DNA from: Agarophyton chilense
Lineage: Eukaryota > Rhodophyta > Florideophyceae > Gracilariales > Gracilariaceae
NCBI GenBank assembly: GCA_030374765.1
Contig: JARGXX010000026.1
Location: 248,001-312,000 of the forward strand
DNA: 64,000 bases
Reading direction: 5' to 3'
Shown here: in pieces, positions 1 through 10,835 of the stretch
Position numbering within the stretch: the stretch's first letter is position 1
Layout of the letters: every line of letters starts with the position of its first letter
Position numbers and translations under genes: made by a program
Notes under the pieces: generated by a model
Database searches by the model: none
Told to the model about the DNA's origin: nothing
What the model saw: only the letters and a program-made list of their open reading frames with translations

Positions 1-1156
1 CCAGAAGCGCAACCCACGAGCTGGTACTGGAACACCACAGAGTACTATATAATAAAGAATACCAGACTCTTCCAAAGAGTCTGGGGGCATCCGACACAAC
101 GCGGAACTTCTCTTGGTACCCAAACTTTTGCTTCAAGTGCGACCAGCGCGAATCGCGACACCTCAACAGACCCCATTCATTCTCGACTCGTGCACCCACC
201 CCATCCATGTCGCGCAACCCCATCTCGCGATGAAACAGGAACCAGATCATCTAACAATCATTTCTAATGGCTCCCTGTTGTCCATCACACACCAGCTAAA
301 GCTCTATCACAACTGAGAGTAAAATACTCCATATCGCCGCAATAAACCCTCTAGCATCCCGGAAAACTCCTCTCCGTCCACAGTTTCATCCACTACGATG
401 ACATTACCTTTACGCAAACGAAAGCCGTCTTTCACTACCGCGTACGCCTTCTACTAGCCATCCTCACCGCCCGTTACCAAGACCGCCTATATCGCTACAT
501 TCCCCAACCCCACGCCCACACATAACGCACAATCCTTCGACACCACACCATCAATAAACACGCCCTACAAACCACCTCCCGCAGCGTCCACCAACCAAGC
601 ACATACCGCCTTTGACACAGCCCAAGACGCTCAACTCATAAATATCTCCACTTCCGCCTAAATCTTACACGCTCCGCACAACTTCACAACACGCGCGCCC
701 CAACCGGCGACTCAGCTCAGCTCAGAAGAAACTTACCAACTGGCACCTATGTCTTGGATAAGTAGAACCGCGTTTCATCGCTACCACGGCCAAATACGGT
801 CTTCTACCCAACCTTCTAGCAATACTCCAACAATACACTCCGAAAATTATATGCACAGAATGGATTAAAGGCAAAACGTCAGCTCCCGCACATGAACCCA
901 CCACTCACTGCAACCAGCGGCGACAAAGCATCTCCTTTGACGTATAAGGACCACCCACAGCACCCTTCCGCCACAAAAGCCGTTATTTCATCACCATCCT
1001 GGACACTGCCACACGCTACGTCTGTTAGACTTCCTTAACAACCGCTCACAAATCCCAAATACCCTCATTACTGCTTCCAGCACTCCGCCTAAAAATGTGG
1101 TCAGTACCCCCAGCTCGTCATCTCAGAAAACTCGAAATGATACGTGTCCCACTATG

Positions 1157-1602
1157 TATTAAGGAGCAACGATTAAGGCTGAGTCTTGTAAGCCGCTAGG
1201 GCCTGAGGTATGTTACAGACACCATGTGGACTGGCCGACCTCAGCTGGGCAAATTTAGATAATTATTTTATTTTATTTAGAGTGATAGAATAGCCTTACA
1301 GTGCAAGGGAGATCCCATCGCCTCGTCATTGATATTTACTAGGCCCAAGTGACGCTTCTCCCTTAGAATCCCCTAGACACCATTAGGATACTGAACTACC
1401 CCCTTTGGTACATTAGTTTCACCAATTGGTCTTCAAGCCATTGTTTCCGTTGCTCTGACCTGTAGGACTACGCAGTAAACGAACGCCCATTGCACAAGGT
1501 ACTCTGGGAGAGCCGCAGTCAAGGATACGGGCCTTAAAAACCGCTCTCCCACGCTACCACCGGTCGAGACCCGTAAGCTGACCCACCAGTCATTTCATTA
1601 CA
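1157..1602 (+). repeat. Solo LTR, gypsy family B
   Basis: This 446-bp sequence aligns along its whole length with the LTRs of the family B element (50689-51135 and 57690-58136, there in reverse) and with the solo LTR at 60240-60685. It ends in TTACA like the others. Flanks are CTATG (1152-1156) and CTATT (1603-1607), a target duplication with one difference. No internal element sequence is attached, so it is a solo LTR left by recombination between two LTRs. It is somewhat diverged from the other copies. Confidence 0.85.
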
Positions 1603-1849
1603 CTATTTGGAAAAGTAGCTCAGCATCCAAGGCATCTAGTTCCGGCCCACCACACCATATACCTGTGGTGAAACGCCCTCGGCGATATTCTGGTCTCGGA
1701 TACTCATAAGTCGATATTGATACTCCCGTGGGGGATGCTCTACTTATGCGAGGAAAGTTGTAGGATTTTGGCGCTATGGTAATGTAGTATATTTAGAAAG
1801 CTATGACCCTCGCTATAATAGGTCCCCACATGAGAAGAACATTAATTAG

Positions 1850-2738
1850 TGAAGGACAATGCCCTCCAAGGGGGTTTCTTCGCAGGATTTAGAGGTTTCG
1901 CTCGCTTGAGGAATAGCTTGGGCTATGACAAGCTATACCGCTATTGCGTGCTGACGGCCGGTTAGGACCGGAAGTTCACACTGGTGGAACACGTGAACTG
2001 CACGGATGCCGACGCTCGAGTGCGAGGCGTGCCACACGTGGCCCGGATTCTACCTAATGGTTAGTATTATTTAATATTTTTTTAGTATTTATTTAGCTAC
2101 GCTATCCCTATTCAGTGTCTCTTTTTCGGGCGCGCGCCCACTGTCAGGGGCCGCGCGCCACACTACTTAGGAGGTTGAGCACTGCTCCCAAGTAAAATCC
2201 CTCTTGGGAGATACCAAGGAGGGAGCCTTGGCTCTGAACATTTCGCCTTCGGCGCGTCTTCACCGCATACTTCTTGAGCGCCCGTCGCACGTTAGTTGAT
2301 CCACCCCTCTATCAACGAGAGTGCTACCACCACCGTGGGTTCATATTTAATCGCCGACACTTGTCGTAGTGTGGCCTCTGCATAGGGTTTCGCCCCCGTT
2401 TTCCTCTTGTTCTCCGTTTTGGCTCTCGTGAGTGGCCGCCTCACTCACCTCGCTCGTCCACCTCATACGAGTGTTTCTTCGCTCCCTTTACGACAATCGC
2501 CGTGATACCGCTCCGCCTAGGATCGGTCACTCCCCGGACTGTGCCGTGCTCACCTAAACACTCTAGGTATATCCTGCCGGATTGGCCTCGGTCTTACACC
2601 CGACTCTGTCGTGCCATTCCAGAGTGGCTCTGTTTCTGTGCTCCGCTGGGACGCGTCTCCTCCGCCTGAGGCGTGTCTCTCAAGAGAGGAAGATCCCGAA
2701 CATCTTCGTGGTGTCTCCGCTCCAAGCGTTGTCCTACA
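1850..2738 (+). repeat. Solo LTR, gypsy family C (related to A)
   Basis: An 889-bp LTR beginning TGAAGGACAATG and ending TTGTCCTACA. It has a perfect 5-bp target duplication ATTAG at 1845-1849 and 2739-2743. Its ends and internal order (purine-rich start, GC-rich middle, an AGGAAGATC stretch near the end) resemble the 863-bp family A LTR, but the sequence is well diverged, so I call it a separate family. No internal region is attached. The perfect target duplication suggests a moderately recent insertion. Confidence 0.85.
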
Positions 2739-2743
2739 ATTAG

Positions 2744-3324
2744 AAATGTAGTATTATAATAAGTGGCACTAGATTAGTTTATTTAATTTTATTAATTAGT
2801 CTAGTGGCCAGAGTAGAACAGTACTTGGGCTCTGGCGATCTCGCCGTCGCCATCACCGAGTAAATGGGTACCGTGTGTTCGGCTCAAATTTTAACTGCTT
2901 TTGCAGGATTGCTACTCCCTTCAGAGGGTATCCCCATTGCCATCGGTTCAGTTATCCCACCGGCATCTCTCAAGGAGTGATTCTTACTCCACTTTGTGTG
3001 TTTTCCTGTTTCTTTTATTATTATATTTTACTGTGTGATACAAGTTTTTTTCTCCGCCCCAGTATTGGGTTGTTTCTTGGTTTCTTGTTATTTCTACTAC
3101 TCCGTTGGAGTTTCCTTCTTTATTTATCGCTTTATTTCCCCTGTTCCAAGGGTTATCGCCATTGTCATCGTACACTTCATACTCGTTTTTTCCCCACTTC
3201 CGTGGCATGTCCTGAAGTCTCCATGTAGTTACGCCCACAGCTAAGAGACACAGAATGCTCTACGCTGAGTTCCCCTAAGAAGGGAGCAAGGCTTCGAACA
3301 CCTTGAGTGTTTTTTCCCCTCGCT
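2744..3324. other. Non-coding stretch between LTR insertions
   Basis: With 1608-1844, this is what remains between the copia halves once the two solo LTRs are set aside. It is T-rich with GC-rich patches and has no convincing reading frame; the short frames have no recognisable motif. It may be the rest of another LTR that hosted the later insertions, but I could not find paired ends for it. Confidence 0.4.
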
Positions 3325-3925
3325 GGGTAGTGCACTACAATACCCGTCGAGAAAACGCTCTTACTGAGCGCATCAACCGTACCATCATGAACAGCGCAAG
3401 TGAATCGCTCGTACAAAAGTACCTCTCCCGTGAATATTGGCAAAACGCCGTCAATGATTCCACTTTCAAATAAAAATTCACCTACCATCACCACGTTCAA
3501 AATCTTTCGTACATACTATGGCACTGCCAACAGCCCCGTATCCACTCCCTTTTCAAATATGGCCAGCTTGGCCCGATTCCCAACTTGAAAGAGTCAAAGA
3601 CTCAACTTCAATCCAAAACATACACAGCTCGCCACATGCATGCCAAAATCACCAAAAAAAATCGTGTATACAACATCAACACCAACCAATACTCTACATT
3701 TTGTAACACCAACTTCGCCCTGTACGAAAAAACAACGACACCAGTCAACCAACAAACGCCAGCTTCCAATCCCTTGCGATCACCGTCCCAACGCAAATCA
3801 TTCTAACCACCTCCTCCCCTAAATCAACCTGTTCTCGCATGTAAATACCCCGATGCCACTCAATTGGCAAAAGCACAATACAGGGAACTTAATGAGCTAG
3901 AAAGTATGAACCTGTAGTATAGTGG

Positions 3926-5634
3926 ATCCGAGCGGGTTGTCAGGTAAGAAGGGTGTGGTCAGGAATGATTGCAAGTGGCCTTGTTGCACACGTGTGCGAA
4001 GATGGCACGCCGGACGGATATGTACAGTAGGTTACCACGTAGCATAGTTGTAGATAGTTGGCGCACCCCCACCCCGTTATCTTTTCGCCACGTGGGTGCA
4101 AGCGCCACTACGGACTGTAATTCGGGTTGCAGCTCGGAGGTGCACATTACTTATGCACCTCCGCTCCCCACCACCCTCCTAACAGTAAAGGGTAAGCACC
4201 ACCGTCCCAATCCAAGTATCGTTTCTATAGCAGACCTGAAGCGTTACTCCGTACGAGATATCTAAAGGTTTAAAAGCCACTCGGACTCTTCGCGCGTACC
4301 TCGATCGCGCCTGACGTTCCCAACCGCCCAGTCTCCCTACGCTCGCCCGGTGCTGGCGCTCATCTCCGCGCGTCACCGTTCCCCGACCGGCCTCGTGTGT
4401 CGCGTACGCTCCGCATACGGACTCCGCAAGTGTCGCGACTCTAGGAAACTTACACGCCTTTAGGCGCTATCTCACAGAACCCAATACAGTGGTAAACACA
4501 ATCTTCTCTTCAACAACGCCATAAACTAAGCCACGTGACCATTAAGTACAGGTACGAAGCGGAAGCACCCAGAATCCTCACCCGAAAACCCAGATGCGCA
4601 ATGAAAGGTGATCTGGTACAGATCTACATCCATAATTATCCCAGCCAGACGGCTCCTTTATATGTCCAACAAGATTTTTATCAGAATCATTTTTGCTCTC
4701 GCAGCTTTTTAAGGCCATTTTCTTCCAGCCGAGAGTTGATAGATTCAACTATTTTTCCAAATGAGCTACAAAAAACACTCTCATGAAACAATCACACGAA
4801 AGGAGTCCAAAATGCTCATGAATGGCAAAAATAAAATCTACAACAGGTTTCTTGACTTTAAATGACTCATTTTGCACTGTAACGTTTAGAATCACTTTTC
4901 ATTCTGTATTTTGCCGAACTTCTTTTCACAAAGCTTTCTTTTGTGTCACTTTTTTGCACAATAAAGGATCTGAAAGGCTTCATTGTGTTAATATCATCTC
5001 CATCCGTGAGTGCTCTTCATTGTTCGAAACTTCGTCAGTAATAGCAACATTATATATCTCGACGTTCGAATTAACAGCTTCTATAGCATTTTTGTGAACC
5101 TTTGCGTGATATTCGGGTTTCGAATTATTACAAATTTGATATTACAGACCATTTTACGATCAGAAAGCTCAAATGTAATGATAAAAAAAAGTGTTTTTTG
5201 AAAAATTTCGAGGACAGCACTCAGTTTGTAACGGTTTAGCTTACAAGTTTTTTCTGTCTTTGTGTGCCAATGTATATTTATCAGTTGCTCTCTGATGTGA
5301 CGAGACGTGCGCGAGTGTCTACTCTGTTTTCTACTACACGAAGAGAGTCTATAGATGATGAAAATTTTGATAACTTATAAAAAAATGGAGGTAAGATGAT
5401 GTTGTGTACAGGTTGTGGGCGATCGTTCTTGATCTTTGAGGTTGAAGCCAGAAAAGTTGAGAGTGTTGACAACGTCTAGGCAAAAAAATTTAAGGAAATT
5501 GGCAAGGTAGACAAAAAATATCGATATTGTAATTCTGGCCCAATATGAGGCCAGTTTTCGACTAGAGATATCATATGACTTTAAGAGTGAAAACCTCGGT
5601 TTTCAATGAGGCCGTACAATTTATAAAAGGAAAA
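3926..5634. other. Intergenic, no gene recognised
   Basis: About 1.7 kb with no supported gene. A GC-richer part (about 4270-4450) gives way to an AT-rich part (about 4600-5630). Short open frames occur on both strands, but none shows a domain, repeated family or codon pattern that I trust. The right edge is the left terminus of the Helitron. Confidence 0.5.
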
Positions 5635-5643
5635 CAAGAGAAA

Positions 5644-5677
5644 GCGGCCTTCGGCCGCAGGCGGCGCTGCGCGCCGC
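5644..5677 (-). other. Double GC hairpin near Helitron 3' end
   Basis: Two perfect adjacent hairpins: GCGGCC/GGCCGC with loop TTC (5644-5658), and GCGGCGC/GCGCCGC with loop TGC (5661-5677). The first stands 9 nt from the inferred terminus, the position of the Helitron 3' terminator hairpin. The same pair occurs at 12631-12664. Confidence 0.8.
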
Positions 5678-5888
5678 GGTCGTTCTGCTCGACTATTTCG
5701 TTTCTATGAAGCTTATTATACTATGCTTGAGCTTTTAGTAGCGTTTGTAGCTCTAAGCGTAGCATTTTGCAGAGATATAAGGCCAAGCTCGCTGAAGATT
5801 CTATTATTGACAGTGTCGACGTACAGTGATGGATCATAGCAGGTTATAGGCTACTAGGAGCGCTGTGCCGTTTAGCATTAGCTGGTGC

Positions 5889-5911
5889 ACGATATATTAA
5901 AGATATATCGT
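5889..5911. other. AT-rich palindrome in Helitron 3' region
   Basis: ACGATATAT and ATATATCGT pair perfectly around a 5-nt loop. The same palindrome, with one loop change, lies at 12876-12898 in the small Helitron, so it is conserved between them. Confidence 0.7.
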
Positions 5912-6579
5912 GAAACGAGCTCTGAAATGTATGTTGAGCTTGGTTAAGGACGTTTTCTTTTAAAAGCAATGGGGAAGTTGTAGCATATTTTGCCGTTCAA
6001 ACTGCCTCCGAAACTGTAACTTGCAGTGTCGACGTACAGGCACGGACTTAGCAACTTGACGGCCGCTGGCGGCTGTGCGCGCCTTAGCAGCTGCCGCGGC
6101 ACGCACATATTTCCGTTTGAACTGGCGCCAATACTATTACTTGCAGTGTAGACTTAAAGTGACGGACTATGCAGCTTGACGGCCGCTAGCGACGTACAGG
6201 CAAGTACTTTGCAACTTGACGGCCGCTAGCGGCGCTGCGCGCCTTAGCAGCGGCCGCGGCACGCACATATTTCCGTTTGAACTGCCGCCAATACTATAAC
6301 TTGCAGTGTAGATTTCAAGTGACGGACTTTGCCACTTGAGGGCCGCTAGCGGCGCTGCGCGCCTTAGCAGCGGCCGCGGCACGCACAGTGGCGCCGGATA
6401 TCTCTTTGTAGCACGAGAATGCATTGGTTTCAAACTATCTTGGTGATTTGGCTTTTTATGGCTCCGTGCGTCTCTAATCCGGAATGGGAAAAAGTTTGAA
6501 GATCAAAACAGGTTTACACGCAAACAAATAGAAAAGCATAACATTTTTTTTGGCTGAGTGTTTGAGCACTGATGCATAT

Positions 6580-9012
6580 CTACGTAGTGGGGTGAGGATT
6601 GCAAAACTCTATAGCCTCAGGAAGCACTGGATTGATTAGTGGAACTGGCATCGGATGTATCGTCTGTGGATTGTCAGGCGTAAGGCTAGAGTCGTGCAGT
6701 AACAACACATGCTCGTGCCTTCGCCCTCGTGACAGCGCCACAAACAGCTGACCTGCACAGAAGAAATTTGATCGCACATCAACAACTAAACCGTTCAGAG
6801 TTTTGCCCTGTCCTTTGTGAACTGTTGCTGCAAATGCAAGTCGAATGGGGAACTGTCTTCGAATCATAGGAATGTCTGCAAAGGAAAACTCAAAATCAAT
6901 GCGATGCAGCACTTGTGACTCGATTGCTTGGCCGTTTTCGTTGAACCTTGCCACATGCATCGTAAACTGATCCACACGAACTACGACAAACATTTTTCCA
7001 TTTACCAAAACTGGATGCAGAACGTTTCGAATAAACATCACAGGAACACCAATTTTGAGACACAGGTTGTGTGGAGGGATACCAGTAGGAGCATATTCAT
7101 AGGCAAACTCAGGCACAATAGTGTCCGAAATATCCGACTCGGCAGTCTGCGCTCGAAGTGGCTGTACTGTAGTTGCGGATTGCAAAGTGATTTGCTCACC
7201 CGGAAAAAGATTCAGGGCAGCAGTATTGTGTTCATCCACCAAATGATTTGTGGATGCAATTATCATTTTGCTGAGATCTACATCTTCTTTGCGCCGCGTG
7301 GTGACCCACTTCCACACAAACGTATATGCGGTTTGCATCACTCCAGTAGACTGCAGTGGAGGTGGTATAGTACTCGAGATGGTGTTGCGCGCAACGGCAC
7401 GCAAAAAAGCCGCAAACCCCGGATTATGTTCTTGGCGAACTTGTTCTGGGAGATAAAGAACTTGCACAGAGGAATCTGTCCAGAGATTGCTTTTCCATGG
7501 CAGCTCGTTCAAAATGTTTGTACAAACTCTTCGAACGTTCCCACCCGCCTCAGGCTCCATGTACGACTGAGGCACAACAGGAAGCAACTGTGAGTAGTCG
7601 CCGGCGAACACTATAGACAGTCCACCGAAACATGGCGGTTGCGTTTGTGTTTGAGAACTTCGCAAGTCTTTGAGTAGCACGTCCATGAGCTCAAACAAAC
7701 TTCTGGAGAGCATCGAAACCTCGTCAAGTACGAGTAGCTGCAGATTGCGCAAAAGTTCCGCTCGTTGAGACCGAGGACCGTACTTGGACAACAGTGAAAG
7801 TTGTGTAGTAGTACTGTCTTTATCTCCCACACCCAAACCAAGCAGACTGTGGAATGTGCGACCTCCCTCGTAAAGGGATGCAGCGATTCCCGTTGTAGCT
7901 GTCAATTCAACTAGAATTTCTTTTGATTCACATATATCCCGCAACAAATTCAACATATACGTCTTTCCAGTGCCTGCAGATCCTTGTATAAAGAAAACGT
8001 TTCCAGGAGTGGTCAGACGATCTTGATCGGATTGCTGTCGGAGTTCTAAAGCATTCACAATCGTATCCAGGACGTGTTTTTGTGTTGGTTTTAATGTATT
8101 ATACCTGGATTGCAGTGTGCTTGCATTTTGCACCACTCTTAATTGGCGAGTGACTACTGCACGATCAGTCTCAGTTTGTTCCTCATTTTGCTGGATATAT
8201 TGAACAAAGAAGCTATGCTCACGGAGCAAACGACCTCCATGGTGGTCAGATATGCTAATAATTCGTCGATACATTTCCAGCTTTCGCTGTTGTTCATCCC
8301 CGGCGTGAGTATCGCTGCACAGCGCCTCCCAGTGATCAACAACCGTTTTCTCTGCATCTGCGCCTTGCTGATACAGCGTAACTACCAACCGCCGCAGTTC
8401 AGATGAAGTGCTGTATATTTGAACTGCCTCTTCAAACGCAATGGCAAACTCGGTACCGTCACTGAGCAGCCCGCTTGCGATCGCTGCTTCCCGAAATGTG
8501 GAAAGCTGCTGTCCGTCAATGGTCCTCGCATCTTCGTAAGAACTTGAGGCGCGATTCATAAGTAATAAACGCAGTGAAAAAAGCTCTATTTCGGCAGGAA
8601 CGACGGCTCGAATTCTGGCGACGCACTGATTCTCTTCTGACCTCTCCACGACATACATCGACGGATCACAATCGTCTCTCGGCACTTGAGTACTGTCTCC
8701 ATCAAACTGATTGAGTACGCTAGTTGGGAGGGTTCGATACAGGCGCACCTTTTCATAGTAGGAGAGATAATCAAGACTGGCATATGTCTCAGATCTCTGA
8801 AAGTACCGTTCCAGTGTTGATGGCTGTGAAGCCGTGTGAATGTCATTAGGGCTGCGACGAAGAACAAAAGTTCTCTCTCCCTCCAAATGTATTGCAAGTC
8901 GCTCCACAGTGGGCAGAATGGAGATGTGACGAAACTCAAAAATTCGCCAAGCAGCATTCACGGCACCCACCACACGTGTCCGCATGTAGGCACGGATTTC
9001 ATTCTGCACCAC
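6580..9012 (-). CDS. Helitron helicase frame (Pif1-like)
   Basis: The C-terminal part of RepHel: a superfamily 1B helicase that unwinds DNA during rolling-circle transposition. In about 810 residues I see Walker A GSAGTGKT (near residue 346), TATTGIAA, Walker B-like LLVLDEVSML, FAGDYSQLLPVVP, LPEQVRQ, and late motifs ATVHKGQGKT (near residue 733) and FVALSRGR. The frame opens with a GTG and no convincing ATG, and it overlaps the Rep frame by 55 bp in another phase, so it looks like a continuation of Rep rather than a separate gene. One shift near 8990 would account for this, either a mutation, an assembly error or a programmed event. No internal stop is seen. Confidence 0.88.
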   Translation of the reverse strand: MVQNEIRAYMRTRVVGAVNAAWRIFEFRHISILPTVERLAIHLEGERTFVLRRSPNDIHTASQPSTLERYFQRSETYASLDYLSYYEKVRLYRTLPTSVLNQFDGDSTQVPRDDCDPSMYVVERSEENQCVARIRAVVPAEIELFSLRLLLMNRASSSYEDARTIDGQQLSTFREAAIASGLLSDGTEFAIAFEEAVQIYSTSSELRRLVVTLYQQGADAEKTVVDHWEALCSDTHAGDEQQRKLEMYRRIISISDHHGGRLLREHSFFVQYIQQNEEQTETDRAVVTRQLRVVQNASTLQSRYNTLKPTQKHVLDTIVNALELRQQSDQDRLTTPGNVFFIQGSAGTGKTYMLNLLRDICESKEILVELTATTGIAASLYEGGRTFHSLLGLGVGDKDSTTTQLSLLSKYGPRSQRAELLRNLQLLVLDEVSMLSRSLFELMDVLLKDLRSSQTQTQPPCFGGLSIVFAGDYSQLLPVVPQSYMEPEAGGNVRRVCTNILNELPWKSNLWTDSSVQVLYLPEQVRQEHNPGFAAFLRAVARNTISSTIPPPLQSTGVMQTAYTFVWKWVTTRRKEDVDLSKMIIASTNHLVDEHNTAALNLFPGEQITLQSATTVQPLRAQTAESDISDTIVPEFAYEYAPTGIPPHNLCLKIGVPVMFIRNVLHPVLVNGKMFVVVRVDQFTMHVARFNENGQAIESQVLHRIDFEFSFADIPMIRRQFPIRLAFAATVHKGQGKTLNGLVVDVRSNFFCAGQLFVALSRGRRHEHVLLLHDSSLTPDNPQTIHPMPVPLINPVLPEAIEFCNPHPTT

Positions 9013-10835
9013 AGCTGGTTGCTGGGTATCTGTACCCGATTCATTCTGGTTGCTAGGTTGCTAACATTCAGAGCAACTTCTTGTGCTTTGGGCTGCTTAA
9101 AAGCATACTTCATGAGGTACGCTACCGCTCCTCCACCCTGCGTGCGCTCTACATTGATGTGTGAGCGGTACTTCTTAGTGAGTGTAGGATTGTATGGCAC
9201 GATTCTGAGATCTTCTTCATTTCTTCTTCGGTAAACAACACGGTTTGTTCCTTCTTTGATGTATGTTTCTTGGACAATCATTGTGCTATCGTACCCAAAT
9301 CGGCAACGACCTGCACGATTACGACAATATGAAGAGTGGCGGTGGCGGTGCATAGATAAAACGAGGGCGCGCAGTTCGTCATCTTCCCCTGGACTTGGTA
9401 CTTCGGCTCGAATCAGACTGTCAATGGCATCTACGTCTTCTATTACACCTCCTTCTAACCATAGCAGGATGTGATGGTGCGGTACGTTTCGTTCTTGAAA
9501 CTCCAGCTTTGCTGCAAGTCCCAAGCACTTGGATCCAAATAACTGTTCTGAATTCTTTTCGAGGTCTTTCACAATATCGTTGATGTACTGGTTGTAAACT
9601 CTGGCAATCAAGTCTGGGCGGTCAAACGGGCGTGGACGATTAGCTGGTGCTGTGAAAGCACTCCGATGAGTCGTATCCATGCCTAAACGCTTCACATCCG
9701 CTCGCCATACGTTCATTGTGACGGTGATGAATAGCGAAGGGGGTCCTTTTCTTACCACAATCGCTTGCACATCCTGTCGTTTACTTTTCCAGTACTTAGA
9801 AGAGTTCACTGAGCCATCAGGAAGCCAAATGCGTCCCATAAGCCTGAATTGCGCGTCAGTCATTCCGCCAGTCGATTGATTTTGCGCTTGAACGATTTCC
9901 ATCTCTTGAACTATGCGTGCTTGCTGCTGCCGTTCTAGGTATCGAAGTCGCATGTCTTCAATGTTCGTTTGTGTGCGAAGCAACCACATTTGCATTAATG
10001 AACCACTATTAAGCAAAAAGTTATCTGAATACAGTCGACGCTTTGCATTTTGTGCCCAAGTAAGCTTCTGAAGATTCCACTGATCGAAACCGAGCCCTAA
10101 GCTTTCTTGCGTACCATTTCGTGCTTGCAGATACAAACACAGGTCAAACGGATTATGCTCGTCGCCATACAGGTACAGAAGGGGAAATGTACCTCTTTCT
10201 GCTAGCATAGAAGACGGTTTCAGCAATTTATACCGCACTCGGGGGTTGCTGTTTGAGTTTACTGCAGCCCCTGCTTGCTCCGTGTCGCCTGTGATAGCTG
10301 CGTGTTCTTCCGTAACTGTGCCCTCAGTCAACTGAGGCACCTGGGCCTCGACATGGTACAGACCGCCTGGATCGACTACGAAGGTTCTCATCATGGATGG
10401 TCCAGCTCCAGGAGCATCTTCGGACATCGGACCTGCACCTACGTTGTCACCAGACAATGTTGCAGTTCTGGTGCCCTCATATCCGCGCACTATCACTCCC
10501 TCGTTCGCAGCTTGCGAGCTTACGTCAACCGTATTTTCTTCTTGTGCCTGCATTTGCTCCGTTGTCAGCATCCCTCGATACCGCTCTCGCACCACATCAG
10601 GTTTGGACTGAATCACCTCGTAAAGTCTCGGAACCATGTTTTTGACGTTGATGTCTTGGATAAACGCTCGCAGGTTTGCTAGTGTATAGTGAGCAGGATC
10701 CAGAGAAGGAGGCCCTGCGCTCCAAAGAAAACTATACCGCGTGCTGCTCTGTCTGTGTGCCGGGAGAGCGAGTGCTGCAGTTCCTTCTAGTCTGAGAAAC
10801 GAAGGGCCACATCCTGTGACATAGGACATGTCCAT
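8958..10835 (-). CDS. Helitron Rep (HUH endonuclease) frame
   Basis: The Rep domain of RepHel, which nicks and joins single strands. The start of the frame matches the usual Helitron N-terminal region (GPSFLRLEG). Then follow the replicator block FITVTMNVWRADVKRL, the HUH metal site PHHHILLWL (near residue 452) and the two-tyrosine motif AYLMKYAFK (near residue 575). A glycine- and acid-rich linker of about 100 residues follows the first domain. The frame overlaps the N-terminal frame by 49 bp and the helicase frame by 55 bp, each in a different phase. The ATG at 10835 may not be a real start, since the homology is continuous with the upstream frame. Confidence 0.88.
   Translation of the reverse strand: MDMSYVTGCGPSFLRLEGTAALALPAHRQSSTRYSFLWSAGPPSLDPAHYTLANLRAFIQDINVKNMVPRLYEVIQSKPDVVRERYRGMLTTEQMQAQEENTVDVSSQAANEGVIVRGYEGTRTATLSGDNVGAGPMSEDAPGAGPSMMRTFVVDPGGLYHVEAQVPQLTEGTVTEEHAAITGDTEQAGAAVNSNSNPRVRYKLLKPSSMLAERGTFPLLYLYGDEHNPFDLCLYLQARNGTQESLGLGFDQWNLQKLTWAQNAKRRLYSDNFLLNSGSLMQMWLLRTQTNIEDMRLRYLERQQQARIVQEMEIVQAQNQSTGGMTDAQFRLMGRIWLPDGSVNSSKYWKSKRQDVQAIVVRKGPPSLFITVTMNVWRADVKRLGMDTTHRSAFTAPANRPRPFDRPDLIARVYNQYINDIVKDLEKNSEQLFGSKCLGLAAKLEFQERNVPHHHILLWLEGGVIEDVDAIDSLIRAEVPSPGEDDELRALVLSMHRHRHSSYCRNRAGRCRFGYDSTMIVQETYIKEGTNRVVYRRRNEEDLRIVPYNPTLTKKYRSHINVERTQGGGAVAYLMKYAFKQPKAQEVALNVSNLATRMNRVQIPSNQLWCRMKSVPTCGHVWWVP

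Larger units (their letters stand above)
1..3925 (+). mobile_element. Ty1/copia fossil (integrase to RT start), split by LTR insertions
   Basis: Remains of a copia pol lie in two pieces, about 1-1151 and about 3325-3925, both on the plus strand. The first piece shows integrase-like stretches, including RYFITILDTATRYVC near 980-1025. The second shows the integrase C-terminal half (ERINRTIMNSASESLVQKYL near 3370-3420, then YWQNAV) and the usual copia RT approach near 3850-3920 (AKAQYRELNELESMNL). The gap between the pieces holds later LTR insertions. The copy is badly decayed, with many breaks, and is probably among the oldest elements here. The family call rests on motif order read by eye. Confidence 0.6.
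5635..6420 (-). repeat. Helitron 3' subterminal region with iterated ~110-bp repeats
   Basis: The first ~530 bp are nearly identical to 12622-13164 in the small Helitron, which marks them as the shared 3' end. Beyond about 6019 the segment iterates: GCAGTGTCGACGTA-type starts, CTTGACGGCCGCTAGC and TTTCCGTTTGAACTG recur at about 6019-6130, 6131-6300 and 6301-6400, while the small Helitron has about one and a half units. Such iterations could be protein binding sites or simple expansion. There is no coding potential I trust. Confidence 0.75.

Noticed and set aside
2984-3244. Membrane-rich small protein (plus strand, Phe/Leu-rich)
   Set aside because: T-rich non-coding sequence gives such frames by chance; overlapping frames are open on both strands.
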